Shown one piece after another: positions 1 through 10,628 of a DNA stretch of 64,000 bases. Origin of the DNA: Acinetobacter tibetensis (GTDB taxonomy: Bacteria > Pseudomonadota > Gammaproteobacteria > Pseudomonadales > Moraxellaceae); the NCBI RefSeq assembly GCF_023824315.1, contig NZ_CP098732.1, positions 124,001-188,000 of the forward strand. The letters run 5' to 3'. The translations under genes were made by a program, and so were the position numbers. Position 1 is the first letter of the stretch. The number at the start of each line of letters is the position of its first letter. The notes beneath the pieces were generated by a model, which was given only the letters and a program-made list of their open reading frames with translations, searched no databases and had not been told where the DNA came from.

Positions 1-1
1 T

Positions 2-1693
2 CCAGTGGTTGCCACACCAGAAGTTGCAGCTCCTGCTGTCGCGACTCAACCAGCGACAAGTGCTGTAGTTGATGTGCAAGTACCAGACATTGGTGTTGAA
101 AAAGCGGTTGTGGGTGAAATCCTGGTCAAAGCTGGCGATACAATTGAAGTTGATCAAAGTATCGTGGTGGTTGAATCGGATAAAGCCACGGTTGAAGTAC
201 CGAGTACGGTTGCTGGCACGGTTGAAAGTGTTGAAATTCAAACAGGCGATACGGTTAAAGAAGGTGTAGTGCTGTTAAAAGTGAAAGTGGCAGGTGCTAC
301 AGCTCCAACAGAAACAACACCAGCAAGTGTTGCATCATCAGCACCAGCAGTTGAATCTGTACAACAGGCAGCCGTTGTTACCGCAGCACCTGTTGCAACA
401 GGTGCAGTCGAAATTACAGTACCCGACTTAGGTGTCGACAAAGCCACTGTCGCTGAGATTCTGGTGAGCGTCGGCGATCGTGTTGAGAACGATCAAAGCA
501 TTATTGTGGTGGAGTCTGACAAAGCGACGGTAGAAGTACCAAGCACGACTGCGGGTGTGATTAAAGCCATTCATGTTTCTGCTGGACAAAGTGTCGCGCA
601 AGGTATGCCTTTGGTGACCATTGAGGGTGAATCGGCAGCGCCAGCCGTACAAACGCCTGCTACAGTTCCTGCAAAAGCTCAACCACAAGCGTCTACGACT
701 CCTGCTGTGTCTGCTGCTAAAGTTGAAGCTACACCAGAAACAACTGGGGTAGATAAACTAACCAAAGAGCAAAGTGCAGAAAATGCAAAAGTATATGCAG
801 GTCCTGCGGTACGTAAATTGGCGCGTGAATTAGGTGTTGTACTTGCACAGGTGCAAAACTCTGGTCCACATGGTCGCTTAATGAAAGAAGATGTGTTTGC
901 CTATGTGAAAGCACGTTTGACAGCACCGCAAGCAGCTCCAGTTGCTGCGGCAGCACCTGCTGTTTCAGGTTTGCCAAAGCTTCCTGACTTCACTGCTTTT
1001 GGTGGTGTGGAAGAAAAAGTGCTGACGCGTTTGCAGCAAGTATCAATTCCGCAATTGTCATTGAACAACTTTATTCCTCAAGTTACGCAGTTTGATTTGG
1101 CTGATATTACTGAACTTGAAGCTTGGCGTAATGATCTTAAAGGTAACTTTAAGAAAGATGGCATTAGCCTGACCATTATGGCATTCATTATTAAAGCTGT
1201 TGCGCATCTATTGAAAGAAGAGCGTGATTTTGCAAGTCACTTAGCAGATGATGGTAAGTCAGTCTTGTTGCGTAACGAAATCCATATGGGGATTGCCGTT
1301 GCGACACCAGATGGCTTAACCGTACCTGTATTACGTCATCCTGACCAAAAATCAATTAAGCAAATTGCGGTTGAACTAGGTGTGCTGGGTCAAAAAGCGC
1401 GTGATAAAAAACTTTCTCCGAAAGACTTGCAAGGTGCGAACTTTACCATTACCAGCTTAGGTTCAATTGGTGGTACAGCATTCACACCGTTGGTGAACTG
1501 GCCACAAGTTGCGATTCTCGGTATTTCGCCAGCGACCATGCAGCCAGTATGGAACGGGCAAGGTTTTGATCCGAAATTGATGCTTCCACTGTCATTGTCC
1601 TACGATCACCGTGTGATTAATGGGGCGGATGCAGCGCGTTTCACCAACAAGTTAACTAAGCTGCTGGCAGATATCCGTAGTTTACTGATCTAG
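2..1693 (+). CDS. aceF: Pyruvate dehydrogenase E2 (dihydrolipoamide acetyltransferase), 5' end cut off
   Basis: E2 core of the pyruvate dehydrogenase complex; it moves acetyl groups from E1 through lipoyl-lysine to CoA. The frame is open to the left edge, so the gene begins upstream and the GTG at 5 is not its start. Counting from that GTG, two lipoyl domains are visible (about 22-96 and 135-208, each with ESDKATVEV, lipoylated lysines near 60 and 173), separated by Ala/Pro/Thr-rich linkers. An E3-binding domain follows (about 263-303) and then the catalytic acetyltransferase domain (about 335-562) with the SYDHRVING motif (His near 535). A further lipoyl domain probably lies before the window, as gammaproteobacterial AceF often has two or three. 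aceE would be expected immediately upstream. Confidence 0.95.
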   Translation, partial: PVVATPEVAAPAVATQPATSAVVDVQVPDIGVEKAVVGEILVKAGDTIEVDQSIVVVESDKATVEVPSTVAGTVESVEIQTGDTVKEGVVLLKVKVAGATAPTETTPASVASSAPAVESVQQAAVVTAAPVATGAVEITVPDLGVDKATVAEILVSVGDRVENDQSIIVVESDKATVEVPSTTAGVIKAIHVSAGQSVAQGMPLVTIEGESAAPAVQTPATVPAKAQPQASTTPAVSAAKVEATPETTGVDKLTKEQSAENAKVYAGPAVRKLARELGVVLAQVQNSGPHGRLMKEDVFAYVKARLTAPQAAPVAAAAPAVSGLPKLPDFTAFGGVEEKVLTRLQQVSIPQLSLNNFIPQVTQFDLADITELEAWRNDLKGNFKKDGISLTIMAFIIKAVAHLLKEERDFASHLADDGKSVLLRNEIHMGIAVATPDGLTVPVLRHPDQKSIKQIAVELGVLGQKARDKKLSPKDLQGANFTITSLGSIGGTAFTPLVNWPQVAILGISPATMQPVWNGQGFDPKLMLPLSLSYDHRVINGADAARFTNKLTKLLADIRSLLI

Positions 1694-1715
1694 TCATTGT
1701 TTCAATCAGTACTTC

Positions 1716-1742
1716 AAACCTCGCTTCGGCGGGGTTTTTTAT
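1716..1742 (+). terminator. Rho-independent terminator of aceF
   Basis: Nine-pair stem AAACCTCGC/GCGGGGTTT with one G-U pair and a TTCG tetraloop, followed by a T run, starting 23 bases after the aceF stop. Confidence 0.85.
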
Positions 1743-1872
1743 TGTGATGGAATTGGAAAAATCGTCAAAATCTGTTGTGAAGTTTAAAGAACTGGTTTGA
1801 TTTGGTTAAAATGAAGGGAAAAGTAGAAGTGAATGCAGGGAGTCGCATACAAGTGTTTGTATTTTTAAGTCT

Positions 1873-2145
1873 ATGCTGCCGTTATTGTTGCTGGTTTTGG
1901 TGTTAATGGGACTTTGGCTGAGTGTGTTGCATTTTCCATGGCAATGGATTACCTATTTGGTGATGGGGCTGGAAATTTTCACCGCCACGATCGTGTTCTC
2001 GATGGAATATCAGGCACAGCATATTGGTGGTGCCAGCGGCTGGGGAAGTGTCGCTTGGCTTGGTTTTAATGTCGGTTTGGCGATGTTGTTGGGATTGTGT
2101 CGAATCGCCATCTGGTTATGCCAACGCTTAGAATTCCAGTTTTAA
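1873..2145 (+). CDS. Small hydrophobic membrane protein, unknown function
   Basis: A 90-residue protein with about three hydrophobic segments (roughly 2-20, 23-45 and 58-84), so probably an inner-membrane protein. No family is recognised. The start ATG has only a weak purine stretch in front of it, and no other start exists in this frame upstream. It lies between the aceF terminator and the Mn2+ riboswitch, so it should be its own transcription unit. It could be a small conserved Acinetobacter membrane protein; a chance reading frame cannot be excluded, though the run of hydrophobic residues argues against that. Confidence 0.55.
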   Translation: MLPLLLLVLVLMGLWLSVLHFPWQWITYLVMGLEIFTATIVFSMEYQAQHIGGASGWGSVAWLGFNVGLAMLLGLCRIAIWLCQRLEFQF

Positions 2146-2214
2146 CCCAAAAGAGAACCAATCTGCGTAATGATAAAATAAAAACGAAAGAGTGGAAAAC
2201 TTGAGTAAATTTTG

Positions 2215-2220
2215 TATAAT
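2215..2220 (+). promoter_or_regulatory. -10 box upstream of the Mn2+ riboswitch
   Basis: A perfect TATAAT lies 10 bases before the conserved 5' end of the aptamer, so transcription would start near 2227, at the correct place for the riboswitch leader. No good -35 box is visible at 17 bp spacing (a TTGAGT at 2201 is too close). Confidence 0.5.
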
Positions 2221-2230
2221 AGTTGCGATT

Positions 2231-2365
2231 CATTGGGGAGTAGCCGCTTTTTACGCTATGTAAAAAGGTGATGATCAACATAATTGTTCCACAGAACATG
2301 GTCATCATAGCAAAGAACCAAATAAGCTTATCAAACAGCTTTTTTTGTTGGCAAGACCTTTGATT
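2231..2365 (+). promoter_or_regulatory. yybP-ykoY manganese riboswitch
   Basis: The leader shows the hallmarks of the yybP-ykoY family: a GGGGAGTAG block at 2235-2243, an ATGATCAACATA internal-loop block near 2270-2281, a matching GGTCATCATAGCAAAG arm, and the closing GCAAGACCTTTG block at 2351-2362. These riboswitches sense Mn2+ and most often control Mn2+ exporters, which fits the UPF0016/GDT1 gene that starts 85 bases further on. The GGGGAG and CTTTG blocks sit at the two ends as expected for the closing helix. Whether control acts on termination or on translation cannot be decided by eye; no clear terminator is seen between the aptamer and the ATG. Confidence 0.88.
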
Positions 2366-2449
2366 TACCACTCTGCATCAATCGATTTGATTTTGGCTAG
2401 CAGGAGGGGTAAGTCATAGGCAAATTTTGCTAGCCAGAGAAAAGATGTT

Positions 2450-3025
2450 ATGCATGAGTTCCTCATTTCGACAGCAATTGTCGCACTCGCTGAAATGGGT
2501 GATAAAACCCAACTTCTTGCCTTATTATTGGCTGCACGTTTCCGTAAACCTATCCCTATTCTGATTGCAATTTTAGTTGCAACGCTGATTAACCATGGCT
2601 TATCTGCGGTATTGGGGCAGTGGATCACCACGGTTTTAAGTCCTGAAGTGTTGATTTGGGTGTTATCCCTTGGCTTTATCGGTATGGCAGCTTGGATGTT
2701 AATTCCAGATGAGCTGGATGATGAGACCGATAGCATCAATAAGTGGCAGAGATTTGGCGTATTCGGCGCAACCTTCGTCTTGTTCTTTTTGGCAGAAATT
2801 GGTGATAAAACCCAAATTGCAACTGTGGCCTTGGCTGCGCGTTATGACAGCATTTTCTGGGTGATGGCAGGCACCACTGTAGGTATGATGTTGGCAAACG
2901 CACCCGCAGTTTTTGTTGGGAATAAGTTGGCAGATAAGTTACCAATTTCATTAATTCATAAAATTGGCGCAGTCATCTTCTTGATTATCGGGGTCTCGAC
3001 CTTAGTGCAGCATTATTTCTTCTAA
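2450..3025 (+). CDS. UPF0016/GDT1 family manganese exporter
   Basis: A 191-residue inner-membrane transporter made of two homologous halves, each with the family signature: EMGDKTQ near residue 15 and EIGDKTQ near 122. The paired E-x-G-D-K-T motifs form the cation site in this family (yeast Gdt1, human TMEM165, Vibrio MneA). About six hydrophobic helices are visible with a charged loop in the middle. The riboswitch directly upstream strongly supports Mn2+ as the exported ion. The gene stands alone and has its own terminator. The ATG at 2450 gives the N-terminus typical of the family. Confidence 0.93.
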   Translation: MHEFLISTAIVALAEMGDKTQLLALLLAARFRKPIPILIAILVATLINHGLSAVLGQWITTVLSPEVLIWVLSLGFIGMAAWMLIPDELDDETDSINKWQRFGVFGATFVLFFLAEIGDKTQIATVALAARYDSIFWVMAGTTVGMMLANAPAVFVGNKLADKLPISLIHKIGAVIFLIIGVSTLVQHYFF

Positions 3026-3041
3026 GCGAGCTTTTTTAGAA

Positions 3042-3068
3042 AACCCAGCAAAACAGTTGGGTTTTTTA
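3042..3068 (+). terminator. Rho-independent terminator of the Mn exporter gene
   Basis: Stem AACCCAGC/GTTGGGTT (one G-U pair) with a six-base loop and trailing T run, 17 bases after the stop codon. Confidence 0.8.
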
Positions 3069-3203
3069 TCAGATAAATCAGACAAATAAGTGCCAAAAAG
3101 TGAAAACTAGCTCTGTATATTTATTGTAAGTTCAACTATTTCCCTTTATGTTATAGGGAATTAAAAATTGTACTTAATAGAATAGAATTATTGGGGTTTT
3201 GCT

Positions 3204-4001
3204 ATGGCTTTTGATCGCACCACATCACAAGTGTTATTTGATAATGGCACACATAAGTGCATCAGTTTTACCAGTTTGGTTAAAGGTGAAGGCGTACAGG
3301 CAAACCAGTTTCTGATTTTAGATCATGAGCGCGCTGCGGTATTAGATCCGGGGGGTGATTTGACCTATGTCCCTTTAACGATGGAGCTGAATAAATACAC
3401 CCGTTTAACTAATCTGGATTATGTGATGGCTTCACACCAAGATCCTGACATTATTACCTCAATGCCACGCTGGTTGGTGTATAGCGATGCCAAAGTGGTT
3501 GCTTCAAAGCTTTGGGCACGCTTTTTACCCCATTTAAACTCTGCCTTTATGAGTGACCGCATGAAAGGTGGCTGGTTGGAACGCTTGATCGAATTGCCAG
3601 ACCACGGTGGAATCATTCCTTTGGGCGAATCAAGTATTGTCGTTGTTCCTGCTCATTTTCTGCATTCAGTCGGGAATTTTCAATTTTACGATCCAATTGC
3701 AAAAATTTTATTTTCAGGTGATATGGGCGCTTCGATGGTGGATGATGCCAATAAGCCATTGGAAAATTTTTCTTCACATATTCCGAAAATGAAAGGGTTT
3801 CATCAACGCTATATGTGTTCCAATAAAGTCATTCGCTTATGGGTGAAGATGGTGCGTAGCATGGATATTGAAATGATTGTGCCACAACATGGTACGCCGT
3901 TTATCGGCAAAGAGATGATCAACCAGTTCTTGGACTGGATTGAAACCTTGGAATGTGGCATTGACTTAATGGATGAAAGTGTTTTTACCTGCCCAACCTA
4001 A
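3204..4001 (+). CDS. Metallo-beta-lactamase-fold protein of the oxygen-binding diiron (ODP/FDP-like) type
   Basis: A 265-residue single-domain MBL-fold protein. The ligand pattern is that of the diiron core of flavodiiron proteins rather than of zinc hydrolases: H-x-D-x-D at 78-82 (FDPs have H-x-E-x-D), a His near 154 in a FLHS segment, Asp173 in FSGDMG and His229 in PQHG. The flavodoxin domain that would make it a full flavodiiron protein is missing. By family it may bind O2 or NO, as a sensor or a reductase with a separate partner; no substrate can be named from sequence. It appears monocistronic, with about 180 bp on each side. Start ATG 3204 follows a purine-rich GGGG stretch. Confidence 0.8.
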   Translation: MAFDRTTSQVLFDNGTHKCISFTSLVKGEGVQANQFLILDHERAAVLDPGGDLTYVPLTMELNKYTRLTNLDYVMASHQDPDIITSMPRWLVYSDAKVVASKLWARFLPHLNSAFMSDRMKGGWLERLIELPDHGGIIPLGESSIVVVPAHFLHSVGNFQFYDPIAKILFSGDMGASMVDDANKPLENFSSHIPKMKGFHQRYMCSNKVIRLWVKMVRSMDIEMIVPQHGTPFIGKEMINQFLDWIETLECGIDLMDESVFTCPT

Positions 4002-4149
4002 CTTTGTACTCAATTGAAAATGAGATTGGCTTATAGATCAAAGTCAGTCTCTAGCAGTGAAACTGGGGCTGAAAATGCTTTTCCGTGTGCCTATATTTTT
4101 TTAAATGATATTTTTTTAATAAAAAATGAAATTTAAAGCTAAATTTGTT

Positions 4150-4155
4150 TATAAT
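4150..4155 (+). promoter_or_regulatory. -10 box of guaB
   Basis: Perfect TATAAT 30 bases before the guaB ATG, inside very AT-rich DNA. The -35 region is weak (TGAAAT at 17 bp spacing). The short leader leaves no room for a riboswitch. Confidence 0.55.
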
Positions 4156-4157
4156 AG

Positions 4158-5651
<1,494 letters not shown>

Positions 5652-5674
5652 TTTTTAGTAATTTAGATCCAAAG

Positions 5675-5704
5675 AGACCGTCAACACTATGACGGTCTTT
5701 TTTG
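5675..5704 (+). terminator. Rho-independent terminator of guaB
   Basis: Perfect nine-pair stem AGACCGTCA/TGACGGTCT with a six-base loop, followed by a run of six T. Confidence 0.92.
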
Positions 5705-5774
5705 TTTTGGTGTAAAGTATTTCACTATGACAAAAGGTGGATAACAGCACCTAGCTATAAGAAGTGAGTAAAAC

Positions 5775-7106
5775 ATGAGTTATTTTGGCACAGATGGTAT
5801 TCGTGGGAAATTTGGAGAATTACCAATTACGCCTGAATTTGCACTAAAACTAGGATTTGCAGCTGGGAAAGTCTTAAAAAAAATTTCGCAGAAAGACAAA
5901 CCCATTGTTGTGTTAGGTAAAGATACGCGATTATCAGGGTATATTTTAGAGGCAGCTTTGCAGGCGGGACTGAATGCTGCGGGTGTCTATGTGCATTTAT
6001 TGGGTCCACTGCCTACCCCTGCAATTGCCCATTTAACACGTGCCTTACATGCCAGTTTGGGTATTGTGATTTCTGCATCGCATAACCCTTATTTTGATAA
6101 CGGTATTAAATTCTTTTCTGGTGAAGGTAAAAAACTTCCGGATGCCTTGCAAGAAGCAATTAACCAAGAATTAGAAAATGACTTGTTGATTGAAGATACT
6201 GCGAACTTGGGTAAAAGTGTCCGTGTAAAAGATGCCAATGGTCGTTATATTGAATTTTGTAAATCGACTTTCCCGTATCATTATGATTTATCGAGTTTAA
6301 AAATAGTGGTGGACTGTGCCAATGGTGCGGCTTATAACGTAGGACCTGCCGTATTTATAGAGCTCGGTGCCAAAGTAATTGCACTCTATAATGAACCCAA
6401 TGGTCTAAACATTAATAAAGGCTGTGGCTCAACCCATCCTGAAAACTTACAAAAAGCGGTTATTGAGCACAAAGCCGATGTAGGTATTGCTTTCGATGGC
6501 GATGCGGATCGCGTGATTATGGTGGATCGCAATGGCGAACAAATTACAGGCGACCATATTCTGTATATTTTGGCGACACAAGCCAGCAAAAAACCAGAAG
6601 GTATTGTTGGTACAGTGATGAGCAATATGGCGCTGGAATTGGCGTTAGAACAAGCTCAAGTGCCATTTGTACGTGCCAAAGTCGGTGACCGTTATGTACT
6701 CCAAGCCCTTGAAGAAAATCAGTGGGTCACAGGTGGTGAGCCATCAGGTCATATTTTAACGCTGGATAAGAGCACGACAGGGGATGCCATTATTGCGGCA
6801 TTACAAGTACTGACAGTGATGGTTGAGCAGAAAAAGGCACTGCATGAACTGGTTGCAGACTTTAAGCTGTTCCCGCAAGTGTTGGTCAATGTGCGTTTAG
6901 AGCACATGATAGACCCATATGCAAACCCAGCAATGGTGGCTGAATTTGAAAAAGCTGAGGCACAGCTCGCAGGTCGTGGCCGTCTATTGATCCGTAAATC
7001 AGGTACAGAACCTGTGATTCGGGTCATGGTAGAAGGTGATCAACTGGAAGAAGTCACTGCTTTGGCAAATCATCTTGCTGATGTGGTTCGTACCCAAGCC
7101 GCTTAA
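5775..7106 (+). CDS. glmM: Phosphoglucosamine mutase
   Basis: Interconverts glucosamine-6-phosphate and glucosamine-1-phosphate on the way to UDP-GlcNAc, peptidoglycan and LPS. At 443 residues it has the expected length. Motifs in order: N-terminal YFGTDGIRG, phosphoserine loop ISASHNP with Ser102, metal loop DGDADR (about 240-245), sugar loop GGEPSGH, and phosphate loop [15 protein letters not shown] near the C-terminus. It is followed by pdxH after 11 bases and recJ directly after that, so glmM-pdxH-recJ probably form one transcript ending at the terminator at 9484. Confidence 0.98.
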   Translation: MSYFGTDGIRGKFGELPITPEFALKLGFAAGKVLKKISQKDKPIVVLGKDTRLSGYILEAALQAGLNAAGVYVHLLGPLPTPAIAHLTRALHASLGIVISASHNPYFDNGIKFFSGEGKKLPDALQEAINQELENDLLIEDTANLGKSVRVKDANGRYIEFCKSTFPYHYDLSSLKIVVDCANGAAYNVGPAVFIELGAKVIALYNEPNGLNINKGCGSTHPENLQKAVIEHKADVGIAFDGDADRVIMVDRNGEQITGDHILYILATQASKKPEGIVGTVMSNMALELALEQAQVPFVRAKVGDRYVLQALEENQWVTGGEPSGHILTLDKSTTGDAIIAALQVLTVMVEQKKALHELVADFKLFPQVLVNVRLEHMIDPYANPAMVAEFEKAEAQLAGRGRLLIRKSGTEPVIRVMVEGDQLEEVTALANHLADVVRTQAA

Positions 7107-7117
7107 GGAATAATGTA

Positions 7118-7774
7118 ATGAGCGATTTAATTAAAGATTTAAGTGAATTGCGGTTGAGTTATCAAAAAGGGGAATTGCTTGAGTCGGAGGTTGAACAGCA
7201 TCCGCATGAGCAATTTCTCAATTGGTTTAATATTGCCCTAGAGGCGCGTTTACACGAACCTTATGCGATGTATTTGGCGACAGCAAATCGCCAAGGACGT
7301 CCACATGTCCGTACAGTACTGTTACGCGGTGCAACGGAAGCAGGTTATGACTTTTATACCAACTATGACAGCCAAAAAGGCTTAGATTTGGTTGAGAATC
7401 CTTATGCTGAGCTGTTGTTTTACTGGCCAGAATTGGAGCGCCAAATTCGTGTCAGTGGTCGTGTGGAAAAAATTACGGAAGATGAAGCAACCGCATATTA
7501 TCGTAAGCGCCCACGTGACAGCCAGATTGCGGCACATATAAGTACTCCACAAAGTGGTGTCATTGCCAGCCGTGATGAGCTTCAGCAACGGTTTCAGAAT
7601 TTGCAAGATCAGGTGATGGATCAGCCTGAATTGGATAAGCCTACTTTTTGGGGCGGCTATCGTTTACAGCCAGATTATTATGAGTTTTGGCAAGGACGAC
7701 CAAATCGTTTACATGACCGTCTGAGTTATGAAAGAATCGATGGTATATGGACATTACAACGACTGATGCCTTAA
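7118..7774 (+). CDS. pdxH: Pyridoxine/pyridoxamine 5'-phosphate oxidase
   Basis: FMN enzyme that oxidises PNP or PMP to pyridoxal 5'-phosphate. The 218 residues match the E. coli enzyme throughout: a substrate-channel N-terminus, RTVLLRG and YTNYDSQKG FMN-contact segments (about 65-90), RQIRVSGRVEK, and the C-terminal block FWQGRPNRLHDR with the PLP-contacting Arg and His. Its TAA stop is immediately followed by the ATG of recJ, indicating translational coupling. The PLP it makes serves, among others, GabT in this window. Confidence 0.97.
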   Translation: MSDLIKDLSELRLSYQKGELLESEVEQHPHEQFLNWFNIALEARLHEPYAMYLATANRQGRPHVRTVLLRGATEAGYDFYTNYDSQKGLDLVENPYAELLFYWPELERQIRVSGRVEKITEDEATAYYRKRPRDSQIAAHISTPQSGVIASRDELQQRFQNLQDQVMDQPELDKPTFWGGYRLQPDYYEFWQGRPNRLHDRLSYERIDGIWTLQRLMP

Positions 7775-9475
7775 ATGACACAGATACAAATTAAACAACG
7801 ACCTTATTTAACACGCCCTGAAAATATTCAGGGCGTGTCGCCTTTTATTGCACAAATTTTGGCGCGCCGTGGGGTGCAATCGGAACAAGAACTTGAATTA
7901 AAGCTGAAACATCTCTTGGCACCGAATTTAAAAGGATTGCCTCAGGCAATTGAATTGCTCGATCAAGCTCTAGATCAGCAAAAAAAGATCGTGATTGTCG
8001 GAGACTATGATGCAGATGGTGCTACCAGTACGGCATTAATGGTTTTAGCATTGCGAGAAATGGGCGCACAAGTGAATTATCTGGTGCCTGACCGTTTTAA
8101 ATATGGTTATGGCTTAACTCCTGCGATTGCAGATTTAGCTTTTGCCAAGTTTCAGCCTGATGTTTTGGTCACGGTGGACAATGGGATTTCTAGTCATGCG
8201 GGTGTCGCTCAGGCACAAGCGCACGGGATGCAGGTGGTGATTACCGATCATCATCTCACCACCAAAGAGATCCCTGCTGCTGAGGCTGTGGTGAATCCAA
8301 ATCAATTGGATTGTGAATTTCCAAGTAAAGCCTTGGCAGGGGTCGGGGTTGCATTCTATCTGTTGGCAAATTTAAGTAGTGGCCGTGCTCAGCAAGGTAA
8401 ATCCAGTGCCAAGATTGCACAATATCTGGATTTGGTGGCTTTGGGGACTTATGCGGATGTTGCTGCACTGGACTATAACAACCGTATTTTAGTAGATGCA
8501 GGCATTAAACGGATTCAGCAACAACAGTGTCGCATTGGGATTTCGGTTTTATTGGAACTTGCGGGGCGCGATGTTGCACAACTTAAAGCACAGGATTTAG
8601 GCTTTGTCTTGGGGCCACGGATTAATGCTGCGGGACGCATGGAAACCATGGACATTGGCATTGAATGTTTGTTGGCAGAGGATTACAGCACAGCATATCC
8701 TTTGGCTCAGCAATTGAATCAGCTGAATGTGGAACGACGTCAGGTCGAAACCCAAATGAAGCAGGATGCTTTAACTGCTTTGGCACAATTCAAACTTGAG
8801 CTGAGCGAAACGCCTGCCGCGTTGATTCTGTTCGAACCGCATTGGCATCAAGGGGTGATTGGGATTGTGGCGGGGCGCTTAAAAGAACAGTTCCACCGTC
8901 CTTCGATTGTGTTTGCTGCTGATGAAGATGGTGAGCATATTAAAGGTTCCGCCCGATCGATTGAAGGCATTCATATTCGTGATGCCATAGAAACTGTGGC
9001 AGAGCAGTTTCCACATTTGGTCAGCCATTTTGGTGGGCATGCCGCAGCCGCAGGCTTAACCATCAAGAAACAGCATTTCGATGAATTTAAGCAGCAGTTT
9101 GTTCAGCTCATCCAAAGTATGGATGAGGCACTGTTTCAAGCCACTTTATGGACGGATGGCGTATTACCGACCGAGGCATTGAATTTAGATACGGTTCATC
9201 TGCTGCAACATTTGACTCCTTGGGGACAAAAGTTTCCATCTCCCATCTTTGAAGGACAGTTTCAGGTGTTGGATTATCGCTGGTTAAAGGAGGTTCACTT
9301 GAAACTTCGTCTGGCTTTGGGGAATGGGCAAGTGGTGGATGCGATTGCATTTAATGCGGCAGATAAATTTAGCTTTGATCCAATGCAGTCTGCGGTACAT
9401 TTGGTGTATGAGTTAGAGCAGAATAGTTTTAATGGGCAAGTCAGTTTGCAATTGCGAGTTTTGCATTTGCAATAA
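7775..9475 (+). CDS. recJ: Single-stranded-DNA-specific 5'-3' exonuclease RecJ
   Basis: DHH-superfamily nuclease acting in RecF-pathway recombination and in mismatch and base-excision repair. The 566-residue protein carries the DHH motifs in order: VGDYDADG (about 75-82), TVDNG, ITDHH, and the DHHA1-side SHFGGHAAAAG block (about 415-425), followed by the C-terminal OB-fold domain. The start directly abuts the pdxH stop with no gap, so translation is probably coupled. Terminator follows within 10 bases. Confidence 0.97.
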   Translation: MTQIQIKQRPYLTRPENIQGVSPFIAQILARRGVQSEQELELKLKHLLAPNLKGLPQAIELLDQALDQQKKIVIVGDYDADGATSTALMVLALREMGAQVNYLVPDRFKYGYGLTPAIADLAFAKFQPDVLVTVDNGISSHAGVAQAQAHGMQVVITDHHLTTKEIPAAEAVVNPNQLDCEFPSKALAGVGVAFYLLANLSSGRAQQGKSSAKIAQYLDLVALGTYADVAALDYNNRILVDAGIKRIQQQQCRIGISVLLELAGRDVAQLKAQDLGFVLGPRINAAGRMETMDIGIECLLAEDYSTAYPLAQQLNQLNVERRQVETQMKQDALTALAQFKLELSETPAALILFEPHWHQGVIGIVAGRLKEQFHRPSIVFAADEDGEHIKGSARSIEGIHIRDAIETVAEQFPHLVSHFGGHAAAAGLTIKKQHFDEFKQQFVQLIQSMDEALFQATLWTDGVLPTEALNLDTVHLLQHLTPWGQKFPSPIFEGQFQVLDYRWLKEVHLKLRLALGNGQVVDAIAFNAADKFSFDPMQSAVHLVYELEQNSFNGQVSLQLRVLHLQ

Positions 9476-9483
9476 TTAAAAAA

Positions 9484-9508
9484 AACCGCTGAATTCAGCG
9501 GTTTTTTT
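9484..9508. terminator. Bidirectional terminator between recJ and a porin gene
   Basis: Perfect palindrome with ten-base arms AACCGCTGAA/TTCAGCGGTT, flanked by an A run on the left and a T run on the right. It can end recJ (+) and the convergent porin gene (-). Confidence 0.88.
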
Positions 9509-9541
9509 AATACTCATCTAAAATGATAATAACTTTGGCAA

Positions 9542-10318
9542 TTAGAAGCGGTATTTTGCTGCTACACCAAATTTGTTGTAGTCATTGTTACCAACTTCAC
9601 CAAAACCTACACGACCTTCAAAGCTCACTTGCGGAGTAAAGAATTTACGTGCATTTACACCGAATTCATTGACATCGTTTAAGTCATTGCTGTAGTAGTC
9701 TGCACCTACACTGAAGCTTTTATCAATGAAATAGTCGGCAGCAAGGTTGTATTCGTCTAAGTCACCAAAAGCAGCGCCTGCTTCAAGGTTGATGTCTTTA
9801 CCATTGCTGAGTTGAGTGACATATTTCGCACGGATTGTAGGGTCTACACCGTCATCATGGTCATTGTCATAACCTTTCAGACCAGCAGCAACTAAGAAAC
9901 CAGGTGCTGGTAAGTAACCCACTTCAGCACTGTAAAGTGTGGTGTCAAAGTCAGGACTATTCTTGAATTTCACATCTTGACGGCCAATATTACCGCTCAA
10001 GTAGAAATCTGAGTTTGGAACAAAGTATTCAGCACCCACGCCATAATTGTTGACTTCGTCATCACCTACTTCGTCATACTGATATTTTGCGTTAACGTTA
10101 CTTGCACGGTCTAAGAATGCTGCTTCTGCAAGTGGTGCATTACGGGTTTGAACTGGATTGAAGTAATACGTGCCATCTACACCAAAAGAACCGCTTGAGC
10201 TGCCGTTATCAGGATCGATTAGTCCAGCAGAAGCACCTACTTCGGCTTGGTATGCATGAGCTGTTCCAGTCATGGCAATGACAGAGAACAATGCTGAGGC
10301 AATTGCTAATTTTTTCAT
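9542..10318 (-). CDS. Putative outer-membrane porin, Omp33-36 family paralogue
   Basis: A 258-residue beta-barrel protein with a clear signal peptide (MKKLAIASALFSVIAM..., cleavage after AHA, residues 1-22) and a C-terminal phenylalanine (KYRF), the usual signal for barrel insertion. Alternating hydrophobic strands and Asp/Asn-rich loops fill the rest. It shares with the two other porins in this window the GTYYFNPV and NAPLAEAAFL blocks, which place it in the Omp33-36 family. It is oriented tandemly with the porin at 10629, but each has its own promoter and terminator. Transported substrate unknown. Confidence 0.85.
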   Translation of the reverse strand: MKKLAIASALFSVIAMTGTAHAYQAEVGASAGLIDPDNGSSSGSFGVDGTYYFNPVQTRNAPLAEAAFLDRASNVNAKYQYDEVGDDEVNNYGVGAEYFVPNSDFYLSGNIGRQDVKFKNSPDFDTTLYSAEVGYLPAPGFLVAAGLKGYDNDHDDGVDPTIRAKYVTQLSNGKDINLEAGAAFGDLDEYNLAADYFIDKSFSVGADYYSNDLNDVNEFGVNARKFFTPQVSFEGRVGFGEVGNNDYNKFGVAAKYRF

Positions 10319-10375
10319 GGAAGAGACCCCTCTGAAACTTGGCTAAAAAATAAATTAATTTTTTGTTACACTTTT

Positions 10376-10403
10376 AGTCTAGGGCAAAACTGAATTGCGT
10401 CAA
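10376..10403 (-). promoter_or_regulatory. Promoter of the first Omp33-36-like porin gene
   Basis: On the minus strand, TTGACG (10403-10398), 16 bp spacer, TAGACT (10381-10376). The start codon is 57 bases downstream, preceded by an AGAGGGG Shine-Dalgarno stretch. Confidence 0.5.
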
Positions 10404-10576
10404 CAGCGCGAAGGTTACGGAATTGTTTCGAGCGTAATATCATGTAATTACTTTTCTTTAAGAACCTGATATATATTTAATTTAATAATTGTAGTGATTT
10501 ATTAAAATTGTGTATTTTCTATGAATAGCATACAAAATGGTGAAATAATCGACGAAATTGTAAGTAGAAAATACTA

Positions 10577-10603
10577 AAAAACACGCCCTTTGGCGTGTTT
10601 TTT
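10577..10603. terminator. Terminator downstream of the second porin gene
   Basis: Stem AAACACGCC/GGCGTGTTT with a CTTT loop, A run on the left and T run on the right, so it works for the minus-strand gene at 10629 and looks bidirectional. The 310-bp gap 10319-10628 otherwise holds only the promoter of the leftward porin gene and AT-rich DNA. Confidence 0.85.
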
Positions 10604-10628
10604 TGAAAACTTTAAACGTCAGAAAATC

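Noticed and set aside
2365..2739. Minus-strand frames over the riboswitch and the Mn exporter
   Set aside because: They overlap a well-supported riboswitch and gene and have no independent support.
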